27,396 bases of DNA from Betaproteobacteria bacterium (GTDB lineage Bacteria; Pseudomonadota; Gammaproteobacteria; Burkholderiales; Ga0077523). The notes under the pieces were generated by a model, which worked only from the letters and a program-made list of their open reading frames with translations, was not told the DNA's origin and did not search any database. Both the position numbers and the translations under genes were made by a program. Within the stretch, counting starts at the first letter, position 1; every line of letters starts with the position of its first letter. The stretch covers positions 1-27,396 of the forward strand of contig JADJPK010000032.1 of the NCBI GenBank assembly GCA_016713305.1. The letters run 5' to 3'. Shown here piece by piece: positions 24,905 to 27,396 of this stretch.

Positions 24905-26223
24905 GAGTCCGCGGACCTGGCCGTCGCCGAGCACCACGTACTTGAGCTGAGGTGGGGCCGGAGGCCCGGCCCGCGCGCGTGCAGCATGTCCCGGTGGAGA
25001 TGCCGATCTCAAGACCGGGCCGTACTCGGAATCCGTCGCGAAGCGGTGGGCGTTGACCATCACCGAACTGGAATCGACCTCGCCGGAGGAAAACGGCGAG
25101 CGCTTGCGTACGCCCGCGTGACGATCGCGTCAAATGAGCCTGGAACCCATGGGAATTGTTGTGCTCGATGGCCGGCGTCCAGGCAGATCGACGACCCGCA
25201 CGCTGGGGATTGGGGCCGGGTACTCCGTACCCCGGTCCTCGTCCGTCGCCTCATTCATGCCCGGCACGAGACGCCGGGCGCGTCCGCAGCCGCGCAGCTC
25301 CGCCTGCTTCTCGCCGGTAGACTGCCCGCCAGGCGTGGGCAGGACTCACCGCGGCGATCGACGCATGCACCCGAGCAGGGGTTCCGTAGTGTTGCCCGGG
25401 TGCCGTAGCGCTGGGTCTTGGCGTTATCCGCGACGCTGTACCGACTTGTCGAAGTCGGCGTCCCTCGTCGATGGGGGGAAGCCGTACCGGGTACCGTCCA
25501 AGTGCTTGATGACGGGAATGCACGCCTCGTTGCTGATGCGTTCCAATGAGTACCTTACCGCCGCGGGAACGATCCGTCGACGTAGTCCCTTCTTGGTGAT
25601 GAGTTCGCCCGACCGCAGCCCGGTCGGTGGTCTCAATGACCTAACCGCCGACTCGGGAAGGCTGGCCGACACGCAGGCCCTCCTGCACGCAGGCGCTTGC
25701 GATAGCCTGGTTTCAGCGGATGGCTTCCGAGCCGCCGTCCGGAGAATGGCCGTTGCCCGCGCTGTCTTCGAGCACAGACCGGCGGCGTCGGCCGTCACGT
25801 TGGGCCGGGCCTCGTGGATGATACCGATCGACGCCCAGCGGCACACGCATGCGGTAGCCGACCGGATTCCGTGAGGCCAGTACCGCAGGTCCGCTTGACC
25901 TCGCCGATGGGATCGGTGAGCTTCAGGCGATCTCCGCAGGCCCTGTGCCATAGTGCGCCACGCCCCTTTTCGCGAAAGGGATCAACCCAGTCCCACCATC
26001 TCCGGGTCGAAGCCCCTTGGAGCGCCCTTGCCTGCGCGGCATCGGCCCGCACCATTGGCGGCGGGGAAGGCGAAAGCGGACTCCGCGTTCCCCGCGCGAA
26101 GCGCGACTGGTCAAGTGGCGAGGCAGGGAAGCCCGTCATGGCGCGCGAATCAGCAGCAGGCCTGCGGCCCGCGATGCGGCGCGCCGCCCAGGCGGTGCCC
26201 GTCATGTAGCTCTGTACGTCCAT
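24905..26223 (-). CDS. proA: Glutamate-5-semialdehyde dehydrogenase (gamma-glutamyl phosphate reductase) ProA (frameshifted)
   Basis: Second step of proline synthesis, reducing glutamyl-5-phosphate with NADPH. ATG 26223 begins MDVQSYM, as in other ProA. Landmarks in order: KLTDPIGEV, SIGIIHEARPNVTADAAGLC, GELITKKG, ISNEACIPVIKHLDGT, NAKTQRYGT, GSFDAIVTRAYASA, SSVMVNA, FATDSEYG, AEIGIST, LHARGP and the family ending KYVVLGDGQVRG. About 430 residues, close to normal. The catalytic Cys expected just after QRYGT (near 25400) cannot be read in any simple correction. The exact stop is not visible; the end is set just after the QVRG signature. It lies about 190 bases downstream of holA, a common betaproteobacterial order. 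Confidence 0.8.
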
Positions 26224-26414
26224 GCGGAAGGAAGTCCGAAATGGATGCCAGATTCTAACCCGGATACGTCGGACAACCGCGGAAATGCGGTGCAAGTGAA
26301 ACATCTCAATTGCTCTTGCCCGAATCGGAGAGGAAGCAGGCGATGCGGTCCTGCAGCACAGGCCAGTCCGGAGAAGGCCGGAAGTTGCGAGGGCGCCCTC
26401 GCGCGGGAGCCGGA

Positions 26415-27396
26415 TCAGGCGGCGTGCGCGGCGGGAAGCGGATCAGGGGCCGTCCGGGCGCATCGCAAGTGCTCCAGTTCCGTCCAGGCATCGCCGACAC
26501 CCGAACACCTTTGATGATCCTGTCGATGCCGCTGGCGTGTGCCAGGGCGGTCGGAACACGCGCGTCATCGAGGGCGTCGCACGGCCGCGGGCATCCCTCT
26601 GCCCTTCGCCCCACACCTTGGCATCGCTTGCACATCGCCTGGGTGAGCGGCGGCATGCGAAGCCACGGATTCCGGATGCGCTTTGTGGCGCGAATTTCCT
26701 CGGCGAAGGCCCACAGCACCAGGAGGAGAGAAGCCCAGCGCCCCACTCGCCGAGGAGACAAATCCAGCATCCTCAGCGGGTGGTGCGGGATCACCGGCGA
26801 AGATGGCCGGGCCCAGGTCGAAGGCGTCAAACCGCGCGACGTCGGCCACGGTCGTGCGCACGGCATCGAGATCCAGCGGTCCCTGCGGGAAACGGCGGGC
26901 TCACTTACTGGATCTCCTGATGCACTGACGAGCAGGTTCCCCCTCGACCCGGGCGGCCAGAAACTCCAGCACGTCAGGAGGCCGGCAGGGCTGCCCGCAG
27001 CAGGACGCCCGCAGGCCCGGGCGGGCAGCTACTAGAATAGCCGATGCGCTGCGCGTGCGCACTTTTACGCCGCCCACGATTTCAGGGCGGAGAACCACTT
27101 CAAACTGCCGTGGCTCCTGAACTCGACGGGAGGCAGCGTGATCTGGCGTGACGGTGTCTTCGGGAAGCGATGCCGCATAGCGGATCAACGCTTCGCTGCC
27201 CCTTCCGCCCCCCGGAGCAGCCGATGCCATACACCAACTCCACGAGGCGCTGACTGGCGAAGAAGCGACAGACTCGCTGATCGCCCACAGCCGCCCGCCA
27301 CTCCAGATCCCATTTCGACCGTAGAGATCTCGCGCTCAGCCCGCAGCCGCCGCGCTCTCTCGCCCCACAAAATGTCCGGATCCGATCCGCGGCTTC
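26415..27396 (-). CDS. holA: DNA polymerase III delta subunit HolA (partial, frameshifted)
   Basis: Clamp-loader subunit that opens the beta clamp. The N-terminus lies beyond the right edge; the window enters at about residue 25 (AADRIRTFCGAR). Corrected segments follow: GLWAISESLSLF, LIRYAASLPEDTVT, PDVLEFLAARVEGN, AVRTTVADVARFDAFDLGPA with IFAGDPA, LVLWAFAEEIRA, LTQAM, RLDDARVPTALAHASGIDRI and IKGV, then WTELEHL and stop TGA 26415-26417 after LPAAHAA. The pattern VADVARFDAFDLGPA and LVLWAFAEEIR is typical of HolA. About 15 indels in 1 kb break the frame. Since holA is essential, these are almost surely sequence errors. Confidence 0.8.

Overview
The window is GC-rich chromosomal DNA from a proteobacterium, most likely a betaproteobacterium. 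The evidence is the codon use, a dihydrolipoyl dehydrogenase with an N-terminal lipoyl domain, the holA-proA neighbourhood, the DUF6502/DUF5666 pair and periplasmic quinoprotein genes. No tRNA, rRNA, insertion sequence, integrase, phage gene or CRISPR array was seen. Many genes are cut by single-base indels. Indels are densest at the two ends (about 1-2.8 kb and 23.3-27.4 kb), while the centre has long clean genes. Essential genes such as holA are hit as hard as dispensable ones, so I read this mainly as sequencing or assembly error and annotate whole genes across the breaks.

Layout. 0-2.8 kb (minus): a di-haem peroxidase-like lipoprotein (DUF1111/DHOR) and a HI0933/TIGR03862-type flavoprotein. 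2.9-5.6 kb: a small cupin, then convergent minus-strand DUF4864 and an FtsH paralogue whose end overlaps the DUF4864 start. 5.9-7.6 kb: a NiCoT nickel/cobalt permease, a HExxH metallopeptidase-like protein, and an unlisted 40-codon gene for a tiny exported Lys/Glu-rich peptide with a near-consensus promoter. 7.7-9.7 kb: the overlapping DUF6502-DUF5666 pair.

The most interesting part is a periplasmic oxidation cluster at 9.9-19.6 kb. It starts with a two-subunit FAD dehydrogenase: a Tat-exported gamma subunit and a GMC catalytic subunit carrying the C-x5-C-x3-C pattern of FAD-glucose-dehydrogenase-type [3Fe-4S] enzymes. Its usual multihaem cytochrome subunit is absent. Two minus-strand genes follow: an orphan glycine-betaine-type binding protein and a HExxH protein. 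Next is an XoxF-like PQQ alcohol dehydrogenase that has the extra lanthanide-type Asp but lacks the vicinal Cys-Cys under PQQ. It is followed by a strong terminator, a small cytochrome c and an XoxJ/MxaJ-like binding protein. Two exported SHOCT-containing proteins complete the strand, one with a C-terminal PDZ domain. Substrates would be oxidised in the periplasm and electrons passed to the small cytochrome; this is inference.

19.6-27.4 kb is a minus-strand housekeeping block: holA (partial), proA, an unassigned gap, lpdA, nudC, recQ and a VanZ-like gene. The candidate new biology is the Cys-Cys-less, lanthanide-type quinoprotein cluster, the 40-residue peptide, and a GGGAC inverted-repeat motif found at three promoters.
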